Positions 22,001 through 31,839 of a stretch of DNA of 64,000 bases are shown here, one piece after another. The number at the start of each line of letters is the position of its first letter. Position 1 is the stretch's first letter. Source of the stretch: Sebastes aleutianus (taxonomy: Eukaryota; Chordata; Actinopteri; Perciformes; Sebastidae); the NCBI GenBank assembly GCA_916700875.1, contig CAKAKS010000039.1, forward strand, positions 9,346,544 through 9,410,543, read 5' to 3'. A program made the translations under genes and the position numbers. Below the pieces are notes generated by a model. It worked only from the letters and a program-made list of their open reading frames with translations. It was not told the DNA's origin and did not search any database.

Positions 22001-23893
22001 CCAGCAGCTGGCTCCCACATCCGTGCAGCTCCGACTCAAAGATGAGGACCTGAGCTTCGGGATCTTCCCCCGTGGCAGCACATCCTCCCAGTGTGACGTC
22101 TGCAGCCAGGACAGGTTGACCGATCCCCAGCAGGTCTTTCTTGGCCTCCACCTGGACGGAGCTCTCACTGCAGACTGCGCTGACGCTGTCGGCCACCGAC
22201 GGAGCCTTCAGCTCAAAGTCTGGAGGGAACAGAGGCTCCTCCTCAGCCGGCGGCTCTGGAAACCTCCAAGTCAACGGTTCAGTGAAAGACTGCTTCTCCT
22301 GGAGGACAGCTGGGAGGGAGTAGGGATATTATCTATCAGTTTGATTTGTTATGCTATAAATAATACAAAAGTGTACTTGAAAGGCGATTCTCACCCTTGG
22401 AAAATGTCAAATGATTAAATTGATCAGCTTTAATCATTACCAGAACAACCAGTAGTCCTCATCATTGATGTTTTTACTCTTGTAAAACTGAAACATTTAA
22501 CGATGACACACTTACGTGGACAAGTCTCACACAGATGAGATTTAGGTTGCGTCTGAAATTCCATACCAACATGCTATTTAGTACGCTAAACAGTATAGGA
22601 GATTTTTTAGTATGTCTGAAACCTCAGTATGAAGCCAGTAGCATATAACTTGCATACTATTTCCGGTGAAATATTACAGTATGCAAACCACGGATGTATA
22701 AAGATAACTGGAATCAGCGTTGGAGGCTCCCGGTCATTCCTACGAGAGTTGCTCAGTGGTGCATGAAGCCAAAATGGCTCGACTGCTGAGTGATAAAGTA
22801 CCCGGATCATCCGGCGATCTTCCGCATCCATTGGGACCATAGAGCAGACGCAGTAGCGTTTCCTTTAAGGCATCCCCCTTCCTGCACTCATGTCAAAATC
22901 AGTCTCTCCAAATAATGCTGATCCTCAAATAATAACTCTCATTCCATGTATTAATGCAGGTTTTCAGTGTTGAAAAATTATCATTGATTCACAGTAATCT
23001 GAGCGAAAATAACTGAATATCCGTTTCAGTGTAGACGTTTCTACTAGGGCTGTCAAAGTTAACGCAATTATATAGCGTTAACGCAAATTAATTTATACGC
23101 CACTAATTTCTCTAACGCAACTAGCAATTTTAAGGTTGTTGCGGGCTCAGTTTTAAAGCTGGAGTAAAGATGGTGTATGAAATTACAAAACCTAAGGAAT
23201 CCATTGGTGTCAACCGTGTCATACTAGCTTGTCCACAAGGAGATTAAATAACGCTAAATTTTGCGAGGAAAAACTGTCATGGCCATTTTCAAAAGGGGTC
23301 CCTTGACCTCTGACCTCAAGATATGTGAATGAAAATGGGTTCTATGGGTACCCACGAGTCTCCCCTTTACAGACATGCCCACTTTATGATAATCACATGC
23401 AGTTTGGGGCAAGTCATAGTCAAGTCAGCACACTGACAGCTGTTGTTGTCTGTTGGGCTTCAGTTTGCCATGTTATGATTTTAGCATATATTTGTTATGC
23501 TAAATGCAATATCTATGTTGATAATTGTATTAAATACTTGAAAAAAATCTCCCTTTAAGGTATATTTTAAACTGATAAATGTGTGATTAATCGTGATTAA
23601 ATATTTGAATCGATTGACAGCCCTAATTTCTACTAATCAAAACATTTGAGTATTAAATCAACCACATTAATAAAACTCATTAGTTTTATTATTATCAGTT
23701 ATTAAAAGTGGTCAGTGTTGTAGTGATTCCTGTGGTGTGGATCAGGTCTACCTGCTGGCTCCTGGACTTGAGGCTGGTCTGGTCTCTGGCCTCCAAACCT
23801 GCCGGCTGCAGGGCGAATGTTCACCTTTAAATTCTGCGCTGCTGATAAAACTCCACAGAACAGACAGAAAAAGATTCTGACGGACAGCATCAT
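16053..23893 (-). CDS. zp3: ZP3-type zona pellucida (egg envelope) glycoprotein, nine exons
   Basis: A structural protein of the fish egg coat (chorion), secreted and polymerised through its ZP module. Exons on the minus strand, all GT-AG: 23893-23752, 22309-22002, 20498-20380, 19723-19620, 18407-18230, 17793-17676, 17556-17474, 17213-17125, 16117-16053. They join in frame to 401 residues plus TGA. The protein has a signal peptide at about 1-18, a WRFP segment and FPPDFE just before the ZP domain, ZP-N cysteines 94, 124, 145, 186, ZP-C cysteines 263, 285, 328, 346, and the ZP3-specific cluster 362, 364, 365, 369. No transmembrane segment, dibasic furin site or N-glycosylation sequon is seen, as in many fish ZP3 proteins that are secreted rather than membrane-anchored. 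Introns hold repeats (entries below). The ATG at 23893 begins MMLSVR; the frame extends upstream only to a GTG. Family certain; which ZP3 paralogue is not resolved. Confidence 0.94.
16801..16842 (-). repeat. Copied zp3 exon 8 end plus splice donor (decoy)
   Basis: A 42-bp match with two differences to 17095-17136, which spans the last 12 bases of exon 8 and the first 30 of intron 8. The donor core (aacag|gtgagtggg) is kept. It lies 294 bp downstream inside intron 8, on the far side of the minisatellite. Confidence 0.85.
16843..17094 (-). repeat. Minisatellite in zp3 intron 8
   Basis: About seven units of roughly 35 bp with core gacacctgaacgcaacacag on the + strand (cores near 16856, 16899, 16922, 16986, 17024, 17063, plus degenerate ones). 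On the sense strand of zp3 each core reads gttcaggtgtc, like the exon 6 acceptor. The array is bounded by the 42-bp direct duplication at 16801-16842 and 17095-17136. Confidence 0.85.
17790..18080 (-). repeat. Minisatellite in zp3 intron 5, abutting exon 6
   Basis: About eight units of 22-41 bp (cores near 17791, 17826, 17868, 17905, 17927, 17965, 18004, 18040) of the same family as the intron 8 array. The first unit overlaps the real exon 6 acceptor (AG at 17795-17794, exon from 17793), so the array looks as if it grew from that splice junction. Confidence 0.85.
18525..19492. mobile_element. AAGTA MITE-like element in zp3 intron 4, interrupted
   Basis: Ends cagtggtgggaggtaa and acttctcccaccactg are inverse to each other. 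The element is split by a hAT-type insertion at 18764-19331, so this one is the older of the two. Confidence 0.65.
18764..19331 (+). mobile_element. hAT-type MITE (TAGGGCT ends), nested
   Basis: Starts tagggctatcaattg and ends caatttgacagccctt, with near-perfect 8-bp target duplications (gtactttt at 18756-18763, gtacgttt after the right end). The 8-bp duplication and YAGGG terminus fit hAT elements. Other copies of the same family: 23045-23625, 24188-24413, 25074-25399, 29731-30350, 46985-47667 and 63886-64000. Confidence 0.8.
19827..20317. mobile_element. AAGTA MITE-like element in zp3 intron 3
   Basis: From ggatgtggaagtacatttac to tacttcttccactactg; inverse ends and an AAGTA-rich interior as in the 4886-5436 copy. 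Non-coding, within intron 3 (19724-20379). Confidence 0.65.
20560..21420. other. zp3 intron 2, mixed repeat-like sequence
   Basis: No exon. Includes a 26-bp tandem duplication near 21286-21338 (cctcagccagtcgaggtc twice) and a gaaggtaac segment also seen near 45450. Probably degenerate transposon sequence. Confidence 0.4.
21421..21785 (+). repeat. Interspersed repeat, forward copy in zp3 intron 2
   Basis: Shares long blocks with 32790-33290 (ttggatgcttgatgggcc, cccagctttcaaac, atgcaaatgaggagc, gaatgcattgca, tagacaatgaatgg). Non-coding. Confidence 0.6.
22552..22865. repeat. Repeat-like segment in zp3 intron 1
   Basis: Begins gttgcgtctgaaattccata, a terminus type common on fish DNA-transposon derivatives, and continues with a second repeat-like block from about 22688. 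Neither the right end nor a target duplication was found. Confidence 0.35.
23045..23625 (-). mobile_element. hAT-type MITE (TAGGGCT ends) in zp3 intron 1
   Basis: Full-length copy in reverse orientation relative to 18764-19331. Starts tagggctgtcaaagttaac and ends gattgacagcccta. Flanking 8-bp duplications are gtttctac (23037-23044) and atttctac (23626-23633), one mismatch. No transposase. Confidence 0.85.
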
Positions 23894-24030
23894 GCTGAAG
23901 AGTTTATTCTGTGTTTCCTGTGTTTGAAACAAAGTCACCTGTGCAGCAGATTGATTTGTAGAGTGGAAGTTTGGCTCCGCCCACCACCTGATTGACCTGA
24001 TTGCTCTCCAGCTGAGCCTCGTTCACCTGC
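23894..24030 (-). promoter_or_regulatory. zp3 upstream region with clustered E-boxes
   Basis: Four CANNTG sites lie within 140 bp of the ATG: CACCTG at 23937-23942, 23985-23990 and 24024-24029, and CAGCTG at 24009-24014. E-boxes near zona pellucida promoters are known targets of the oocyte factor FIGLA. No clear TATA box is seen and the transcription start is not determined. Confidence 0.4.
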
Positions 24031-24124
24031 ACCGACCTTATGAGACTCACCTTCAAAACACACACAACTCTAAACTTAAAGTTTCCAAAGATGCCAAAGT
24101 GCAGACATTATTCTAAAAATATGC

Positions 24125-24189
24125 GTGTACAATATCATATATACATATATATATATATACATATATATATATGTATATATATATATATG
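24125..24189. repeat. (AT)n/(ATAC)n microsatellite
   Basis: Alternating tatatacatatat sequence directly in front of a truncated hAT-MITE copy. Confidence 0.85.
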
Positions 24190-24413
24190 CTAAATGCAGT
24201 ACCTGTGAGGGTTTCTGGACAATATTTGTCATTGTTTTGTGTTGTTAATTGATTTCCAGTAATAAATATATACATACATTTGCATAAAGCAGCATATTTG
24301 TCCACTCCCATGTTGAGAAGAGTGTTAAATACTAATTTGCGATTAATTGCGATTAACTATGGACAGTCATGCGATTAATGACGATTAAATATTATAATAA
24401 ATTGACAGCACTA
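24188..24413 (-). mobile_element. Truncated hAT-type MITE
   Basis: Reverse-orientation fragment running from gctaaatgcagtacctgtg to attgacagcacta; the distal half is missing and replaced by the AT microsatellite. A further short fragment of the same family lies at 24546-24582. Confidence 0.7.
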
Positions 24414-24668
24414 ATTATAATCAGTGTTGTTTTCTATTTTTTTGTTTTTATCTGCAGTTTTTTTCTGTAAAGCACATGTAACATGGTTAAGAAAAATGCT
24501 CTATACATAAAATGTATTATCATTATTATTATTATTATCAATGAAAATAGTGTCCAGAAACCCTCACAGGTACTGCATTTAACAGTTAATGGAGTAGAAG
24601 TATAAAGTAGCATAACATGGAAATATAATTTACATATATGGCCATATAACAGAGTTTTGTGTGAAGCA

Positions 24669-24695
24669 TGTGTGTGTGTGTGTGTGTGTGTGTGT
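24669..24695. repeat. (GT)n microsatellite
   Basis: Uninterrupted GT dinucleotide repeat; a related AC run lies at 24850-24884. Confidence 0.9.
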
Positions 24696-25073
24696 CGTAG
24701 ACTAATTAAGGTCCTGATGGAGTTCATCCTGTTAAAATTGTTTATGAATCATTAGAGGCAGAAAAAACGTGCTCACCCTCCTGTGTCCTCCATAAATAAT
24801 TAGTCCAGCCAAGGTCACACCAACACTCGTGCTAACACTAATACTAATACACACAAAAACACACACACACCGACACACACACACTGTTTTTTTTGGTGAT
24901 GGAGGTCCTGAGAGGGAAGAGAAGACGAGAGAAAAATGATAAGAGACAGAAAACAGGAAGATGGAAGAGAAGACGAGGAAGTGAGGTGAAGCCTCCTTCC
25001 TTTATTTTACTTGTTTTACGCACAATATTATGTACAATTACTATTGCTCAGGAGTAGGTGTAGATATTCAAAC

Positions 25074-25399
25074 TAGGGCTGTCAATCGATTAAAATATTT
25101 AATCGCGATTAATGGCATGATTGTCCATAGTTAATCACAATTAATCACAAATTAATCACACATTTTTTATCTGTTCAAATTGTGCCTTAAAGGGAGATTT
25201 ATCAAGTACGTAATACTCTTATCAACATGGGAGTGGGAAAATATGTATATATTTATTATTGGAAATCAATTAACAACACAAAACAATGAAAAATATTGTC
25301 CAGAAACCCTCACAGGTACTGCATTTAGCATAAAAAATATGCTCAAATCATAACATGGCAAACTGCAGCCCAACAACAACAGCTGTCAGTGTGTCAGTT
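25074..25399 (+). mobile_element. Truncated hAT-type MITE, forward copy
   Basis: Starts with the intact end tagggctgtcaatcgatt and breaks off after cagctgtcagtgtgtcag; the right half is absent. Confidence 0.7.
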
Positions 25400-25689
25400 A
25401 CATACCTACAATATGTATTTACATATTATTTATATACGGTATGCATAAATAATAAATAATTTCTAACATATGATAATATATGAGGTATGGATATAGTTTT
25501 GCCCCTTATATTAATCAAACATCCAGCAACATCTGACTGTGACGAAACAATATACAAATATTACAAAAATGTTTTTCTAAGTACATTACGTAATAATACT
25601 TAAGTGATTATTAGTAGTAATTCTTTTCTTTCCCTCTGTGAAATAGAGAACATATCTTTAATATTTTGCAAAGTGTTTTCGTACTGTAT

Positions 25690-26060
25690 ATTGTACATAG
25701 TACATAGTAAAGGAAGGTGATAAAATATTGGAAAAAATATTCAAAATTATTTATAAAATATTTAAAAAAGTAAAATATCTGAAAAAACTGTAAAATATTA
25801 AAAAATAATAAAATATCAGAAAAAAATTTAAAGTATCAGAAAATTAGTCATAAAATATCTGATGAAAAATAAGTAAAACCTGACATTTTTTTGTTAATAT
25901 CCAAAAGTAAATTTACACAAGAACTGTAAAATATCAAAGTGAAAATCTGTTAAATATCCCAAGAAATTATTAGTAAAATATCAGGGAAAGAAAATCAGCA
26001 AAATATTCAAAGATTATTGGGAAATATCTGGTAAAAACCCTGAAATATTCTTGTGTACAG
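25690..26060. repeat. Degenerate AT-rich tandem repeat
   Basis: Many loosely spaced copies of (g)taaaatatc(t/a)gaaaaa. The unit is too diverged for a clean period. Non-coding. Confidence 0.5.
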
Positions 26061-26270
26061 ATGAAAAATAAGTCGTGGTGTGTTTAAGTTTGATACAGTC
26101 TTTAAAGCCTGTAAAAGAAGGTGAGCAGGACTATTTAATAATTAATCTTTATTCTGATGCCTCCACACAGCATGTTGTTGTTAGTGATTTATGAATTTGG
26201 TTTTCTTTATTTTGGGACATGTAGTATTGTTTAAATATATAAAGGAGAGAGTTTCACCACCAGATAACCA

Positions 26271-26289
26271 GTGTGTGTGTGTGTGTGTG

Positions 26290-26327
<38 letters not shown>
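26271..26327. repeat. (GT)n microsatellite
   Basis: GT repeat with one GC interruption. A second GT array with GAGT interruptions lies at 26475-26526. Confidence 0.9.
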
Positions 26328-26328
<1 letters not shown>

Positions 26329-26472
26329 GCATTAGCGTTAGCTTTGGTCGTCTCTCTCCATTCATTTCCTGCCTCTTGGGGCTGCTGGCTGCTCACCTTC
26401 ACTGATATTAATGAGCCCTCTCTCTTTGCTCATTTCCTTTATTTATTAACCGCTAACAGCCAGAGGAAAGAG

Positions 26473-26474
<2 letters not shown>

Positions 26475-26507
<33 letters not shown>

Positions 26508-26526
26508 TGTGTGAGTGTGTGTGTGT
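26475..26526. repeat. (GT)n microsatellite
   Basis: GT repeat with two GAGT interruptions, about 150 bp downstream of the 26271-26327 array. Confidence 0.9.
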
Positions 26527-26711
26527 AAGGAGTTCAGTCGTTTAAGTTTAATGTTGTTATTTTTACGCAGACGTGGCTGTTTCTTTTTGTTTCTCGAAAA
26601 CGAAGCAGTTTGTTAATGATGATGATGGCAGCAAGTTTTTGGGACGACCTTGATGAAGAAGCAGAGAGTTTTTAGATGACAAAACTCTGCTGTGACAGGA
26701 TGGTCACAGGC

Positions 26712-26771
26712 AATAATAATAATAATGTTAATACTTTTTATTATAATAATAATTATTATATTAATACTATT

Positions 26772-26811
<40 letters not shown>

Positions 26812-26822
26812 GTAATATTATT
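26712..26822. repeat. (AAT)n microsatellite
   Basis: Interrupted AAT/ATT arrays; the inverse orientations (attatta and taataat) could fold on each other. Confidence 0.85.
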
Positions 26823-27088
26823 CATGAAATATTAAAAAGGTATACCTAAAAAGACAGATGGATAAAGAACCATTAAAAACAACGGAGCAAGAATTTGTAA
26901 AGAAGACCAAAAAAAAATTATATTTAAGATACATTACACAAATATTTCAAAACAAATGATATTAACAGTTAATAAAAGGGATTAATACTGTGGGTGAGGA
27001 AAAACATGATAAAGATTTAGGTGAAAGCAAGTTTGAAATCATGAGTTTTATTGTGAATATTGTCCACACACCTGAATATGATATAGTA

Positions 27089-27185
27089 TAAATAAATAAA
27101 TAAATAAGTATACAAATAAATAAATAAATAAATGTTAAATTAAATTAAATTAAATTAAATTAAATTAAATTAAAATAAATTAAAT
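27089..27185. repeat. (AAAT)n and (TTAAA)n microsatellites
   Basis: Tetranucleotide aaat array followed by a pentanucleotide ttaaa array. Confidence 0.85.
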
Positions 27186-27832
27186 ATATACATGTAAAAT
27201 AAATGTAGAAAAGTACGTGTAAGTATATAGAATACAATCTTATTACTGTAAGGAGAGATCTCGATATAAGTTTTATTACAATAATAATTTGCATAACAAC
27301 ATAAAATTTCTGTTCTGTGTTGTTTTTCTTTATATTTTCAGGAATTTCTTAAACAGTATAAATATAATACAGGCTTTTATTTTTTGTATTTTTGTACTTT
27401 GTACTGTGTGTTTGTGTGTGATTGGAGACATTTTGGGGACATGGTGGAGGTATAGCTGCTCGGACAGGTGAGGTCAAAGGTCGTCAGAAGACAAGCGAGC
27501 GCTGTTGTGGAATCTGCTGAGTGCTGCATTTCCTGTTTGACCTCTGACCTCCACCATCCATCCCATAAACACATTCCTGCTCCGCCCCCCTCTGCTTTCT
27601 GAATCAAAAATACACCAACTGGTACTGTGTGTCTGGTTTAATGAATAGAGAACCAACAGAGCTACGAACATCATGTCCATCAAACAATAAAGTAACTCTT
27701 GATTAGTTTACTTTAGATGAAGTTATCTTGAATAACGGTGAACCCTTATTTTTTAATTAAACAAAGTTGAAATCACGATCAGCACTCTTTTTTGTATTTA
27801 TTTATTTACGTTTTGCTTATCATACCTCGGAA
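27186..27832. other. Intergenic, nothing recognised
   Basis: AT-rich sequence with a more balanced stretch at 27430-27680. Short open frames there have no recognisable domain or codon pattern. Confidence 0.4.
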
Positions 27833-27910
27833 TAGGGCTGCAAGTAACGATTTTTTTCATTATTGATTAATCTGCTTAATATTTCCTAAAATAATTGATT
27901 ATAAAATGTA
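27833..27910 (+). mobile_element. hAT-like MITE fragment (TAGGGCTGCAAGTAACGA end)
   Basis: Starts tagggctgcaagtaacga followed by attgattaatctgc, a second GGGCTGCA-type family. Related pieces are at 30901-31190 (forward) and 55640-55908 (reverse, ending ttgcagccctg). Confidence 0.55.
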
Positions 27911-28079
27911 TGTATAAAATGTATAAAATTCATGTAAAAAAATGTTCCAGCTCCTCAAATGTGAATATTTGCTGTTATTCCTTTTAATAATGTTAATAAT
28001 GTTAATTTGTTAGTAATAATGTTGAGGTTTGGACTGTTGCATTCCTCACTATTTTCAATAGTAATAATAATTAATATGA

Positions 28080-28268
28080 TATAATATATATAACAGTCAC
28101 AGGGGACATTTTTCTGCATTGAGAACTTTAAGTACATTTTCCTGAATATAAATACAGTATTTTATTTAAGTAACATTTTCATTGCAGGACTTTTACTTGA
28201 GTATTTTTTACAGTGCGGTATTAATACCTTTACTGAAGTAAAAGATCTGAATACTTCCTCCACCACTG
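28080..28268. mobile_element. AAGTA MITE-like fragment
   Basis: Right half of the family, ending gatctgaatacttcctccaccactg. Followed by a short CAT-rich tract. Confidence 0.6.
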
Positions 28269-28340
28269 CCCATCACCATCCTCATCATCCTCATAATCAC
28301 CATCAACATCATCATGTTGATGCCTCATCAAACCAGAAAC

Positions 28341-29043
28341 CATACTTGCCAACCTTCCCGATTTTCCCGGGAGACTCACGTTTTTCATTGCCGTCTCCTG
28401 GCTTCCTCTCGGTGTCACAATTCTTCCATTTTTCACCCAATTTTCACACTTTTTTGTTTCATTTCGTTATTTCAACCTGTTTCTGGCGCTGTACAGAGTG
28501 TATTATCCCTACTGTTTCCACCCGGACGACAATAGAGCTACACCTAATGTCGTTTCCTGGCGTTGAGAGAGCTGCTCGCAACCATAGAGATATATATATA
28601 AATGCTCACGACCGACACAACGCAGTTTGAGCTGCGCCTGCATCACAACGTGCAGCGCTTAAGTTGGTCTTTGCTCGACGCAGCGTAAATCTCAGTGCAA
28701 ATCACTGGAAATGGAAAAAAGGGGTTTCAGAGCGCAGTGGTACATGGGAAGTTGTGTCTGAAAGGACCTTCAGTGAGTGAGAGATGGAGAGAGAAATGGA
28801 GAGAACTAAGAGAAAGAAATACTAAAGCAGGGGCAAAAAATTCACACCAGAGAGGTGAATTATTCAGTTTTCTTCATCTTTCATTTCTTTCTTATTATTT
28901 TGTTATTTTCATTCTTTAAAGGTCACCAGAATGCAGGAAACAAAGTCTCTGAAACTTAGATTTTTCTGGAGGAGGAACCCCGGACCCCCCTCTTTGGGTG
29001 AGAAATCCTCCTTATTTTTGAGATCTCAAGGTTGGCAAGTATG
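28341..29043. mobile_element. hAT-type element with perfect 8-bp target duplication
   Basis: Terminal inverted repeats catacttgccaacctt at the left and aaggttggcaagtatg at the right enclose 703 bp. The flanking sequence ccagaaac occurs at 28333-28340 and 29044-29051, identical in all 8 bases. The interior has no complete transposase frame. The intact duplication points to a fairly recent insertion. Confidence 0.9.
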
Positions 29044-29499
29044 CCAGAAACCCTGTGTCTGAAAGCTTCCTAACATTGGACCCTAGGCGCTGCAGAGGGT
29101 GGAGAAGGTGGAGCACAAAACACAGACATGTGTGGGATAAACTGAGGAGCAGCTCAAGACGAGCAGATGGAAGGAGACAGGAAGTCCAGGAGGAGCAGAA
29201 GAAGAAGATATTTAGCCTCTCCAACATCCACTCTGAGAGCTGGAAGCTCCTTCAGGACCTCTGAGGAGTCAAAACATGTTTCAGCTCAACTGTATTATTC
29301 ATGTCTGGAACAAACAGAGCCGACACTGGGAGAAAGAAAGCAAACCAACGGCGTTCAGAGGACAGGGAAAGACTTATAATGAAGTAATTTAAGCTCTGAT
29401 GTCTCAGGGGTTGGTTAAAAGAGAGCTCTGCTGATTTAGCATCACACTTCTGTAACATTGTCTGAAGATTAAAATTGATGCAGCAGAACCAGAGATAAT

Positions 29500-29600
29500 G
29501 GGCCTCATGCAACGACATTCTCTTACATTTCTCTTATAAATTATTTTTAGTAATTTAGTTTTCTGTTAAGAGAAAAAATAAGAGAAGTCAACTTCAGATG
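29500..29600. repeat. GGGCCTCATG-type repeat fragment
   Basis: gggcctcatgcaacga followed by ttctcttaca and ctgttaagagaaaa. The inverse arrangement occurs at 59930-60012 (ending acatgaggcccg), so this is an interspersed element end. Confidence 0.5.
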
Positions 29601-29730
29601 CACCAAACGTTCATAACCATCCAAATCTGCTCAGGTGGGCTGAATGATGAATCCTACGTGATCATTCATTGGAAGCCATTGGCCTTAGTGGTGTTAAAAT
29701 GAAAAAGACAAGAAACTCATTAACTTAAAT

Positions 29731-30350
29731 TCATTGTAACGCCACTAATTTCTTTAATGCATTAACGCAATCAATCTTTCAGAGGTTGAAGCTCAGTTTT
29801 AAAGCTAGAGTGAAGATACTGGCATCATATGAAATTAAAAAACCTAAGGAATCCATTGGTAGCATGTCATACTTGCTTTTCGGAAAGAAGGTTAAATAAT
29901 GCTTCGTACTTGCGCTACATTTTGGCGAGGAAAAACTGAAATGGCCATTTTCAAAGGGGTACCTTGACCTCTGACCTCAAAATATGTGAATGAAAATGGG
30001 TTTTATGGGTACCCACGAGTCTCCCCTTTACAGACATGCCCACTTTATGATAATCACATGCAGTTTGGGGCAAGTCATAGTCAAGTCAGCACACTGACAC
30101 ACTGACAGCTGTTGTTGCCTGTTGAGCTGCAGTTTGCCATGTTATGATTTTAGCATATTTCTTTATGCTAAATGCAGTACCTGTGAGGGTTTCTGGACAA
30201 TATTTGTCATTGTTTTGTGTTGGTAATTGATTTCCAATAATAAATATATACATACATTTGCATAAAGCAGCATATTTGCCCACTCCCATGTTGATAAGAG
30301 TATTAAATACTTGACGAATCTCCCTTTAAGATACATTTTGAACAGATAAA
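29731..30350 (-). mobile_element. hAT-type MITE, nearly full length, ends lost
   Basis: Reverse copy of the TAGGGCT family, from acgccactaatttcttt to gatacattttgaacagat. Both terminal TAGGGCT blocks are missing and no target duplication can be seen. Confidence 0.7.
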
Positions 30351-30616
30351 AGATAAAAGGGACCTAGACTCAGATCAGCGTCTCTGTCTGTCTGATCTTC
30401 TCTGAGTCTTTGCTGTCAGTTGGAAGACGATCTGACGGAGCTGATGTCAGTCCGCATGGTTTGAGGGGCTGCAGAGGGATTGTGGGTAAGGTTTCTAAGG
30501 CTGGTCAGTGAGGAAACTGCTGATTTAAATGCAAAGAGATGTTCAGAGTCCGTCCTCTGCTGAGTGTTGTTCTGCTGTTGGTTTAGTGCACATTAAAGCT
30601 GCCCTCGTTGTTGATA

Positions 30617-30720
30617 ATACTTCTTTACTTTTACTTATTTCAAATTTTTAATACAGGAATTTTACTTGAATGGAGAGTATTTGCTTTATATTAGGATCTG
30701 AATACTTCCTCTACTACTGC
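30617..30720. mobile_element. AAGTA MITE-like fragment
   Basis: Short right-end fragment ending gatctgaatacttcctctac. Confidence 0.5.
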
Positions 30721-30900
30721 TACTATTAAAAAAATAATGGCTGGTGGACGTTCTTTATTTTGAGAAAATGTTGTGATAACCAACAACTTTTTTAACATTT
30801 TTAGTTGTTTTCATGTAAAATGTGAATAGCTGCACTCTCAGTTAGAGAAAAACAAACAAATTAAACATGATATTTAGTTATAGTTAAAAAAGAAAAAAAT

Positions 30901-31190
30901 GGGGATGCAAATAACAATTTTTTTTCATTATCGATTAATCTGCCAATTATTTTCTTTCAATTAATCGATTAGTCGTGTAATCTTTAAAATATCAGAAAAA
31001 AAGTTAAAAAAAATACCTTTAACCGTTTCCCAAAGTCCAAGGTGACATCTTCAGAAGTCCAAAACACCACAAAATATTAGGTTTTCTATTATAAAAGATG
31101 AAATAAACTAGGAAACAAATCACATTTTAGAAACCAGAACCAGTGAATTTGGGGCATTTTGGGGTTTTGGTTTTGATCGTTCAACTTACA
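30901..31190 (+). mobile_element. GGGCTGCA-family hAT-like fragment
   Basis: Starts ggggatgcaaataacaat, then tcgattaatctgcca and ttaatcgattagtcg, parallel to 27833-27910 but longer. Confidence 0.5.
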
Positions 31191-31269
31191 CAGACTTGAT
31201 TCCTTGTGTTGGTGTAAACTGATCAGACTAAGAAACTTTAATTCCTTCAGGCGATTCTTTAAACTTCAA

Positions 31270-31610
31270 ACATTTTTCTTTTTTTTTTTATCCCGCAGGC
31301 TGAGCTCTCCTCTTTCTTTCTCTCTCTCTGCGTGTCTCTGAATGAAATGAAACGAAGATGAAAATCAATTCTATAATGAAACACGCTGTAATTGAGGGCG
31401 TAGCTCATTATGCCACATTAGTCTGATATAAATAGTGAGCTATTAGCACTAATTTATTAGAAATCTGCCTCTTATTAAAGAGCTTCAACCCTCATTATCT
31501 GCCGTGGCTCCTCAGTCCCAAAACTGCTGTGAAACAATCTGAAATTCATATTGAGACACCTGTTTGTTAGGACTTCTCACTTCACCTGTTAACTGGTTTC
31601 TAAATGGACT
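31270..31610. other. Non-repetitive island, possible conserved non-coding element
   Basis: No resemblance to the repeat families in the window; contains aattgagggcgtagctcattatg and several TAATT/ATTA homeodomain-type cores between 31380 and 31500. No open frame. The call rests on sequence texture only. Confidence 0.25.
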
Positions 31611-31735
31611 GAATTTATGCAGCGCTCTACTCTAATTCACCCATTCACACACACACTGATGGCAGTGAGCTCCCGACGGCCTAACCATCAGGAACAAATG
31701 GGGTTCAGTGTCTTGCTCAAGGACACTTTAGGTGT
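31611..31735 (+). mobile_element. RTE-like LINE 3' tail fragment
   Basis: Contains agcgctctac, cacccattcacacacacact, gatggcagtgagct and ttcagtgtcttgctcaagga in the order found in a widespread fish LINE 3' end of RTE type. No reverse transcriptase is present. Confidence 0.55.
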
Positions 31736-31839
31736 GTTTTTATGTGCATTTTAAATTTATGCATTAAAAAAATCCTGAGTGGAAGCGTTAGAAATTTGAT
31801 AAAGAAAACTTAGTGAATTAATCGTGACGTACATAAAGC

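Noticed and set aside
23894..23938. Longer zp3 N-terminus from 23938
   Set aside because: The upstream in-frame start is GTG, and the residues before the MMLSVR start spoil a typical signal peptide; ATG at 23893 is preferred.
26191..26514. 107-codon frame with Val/Cys runs
   Set aside because: It is a translation of GT microsatellites.
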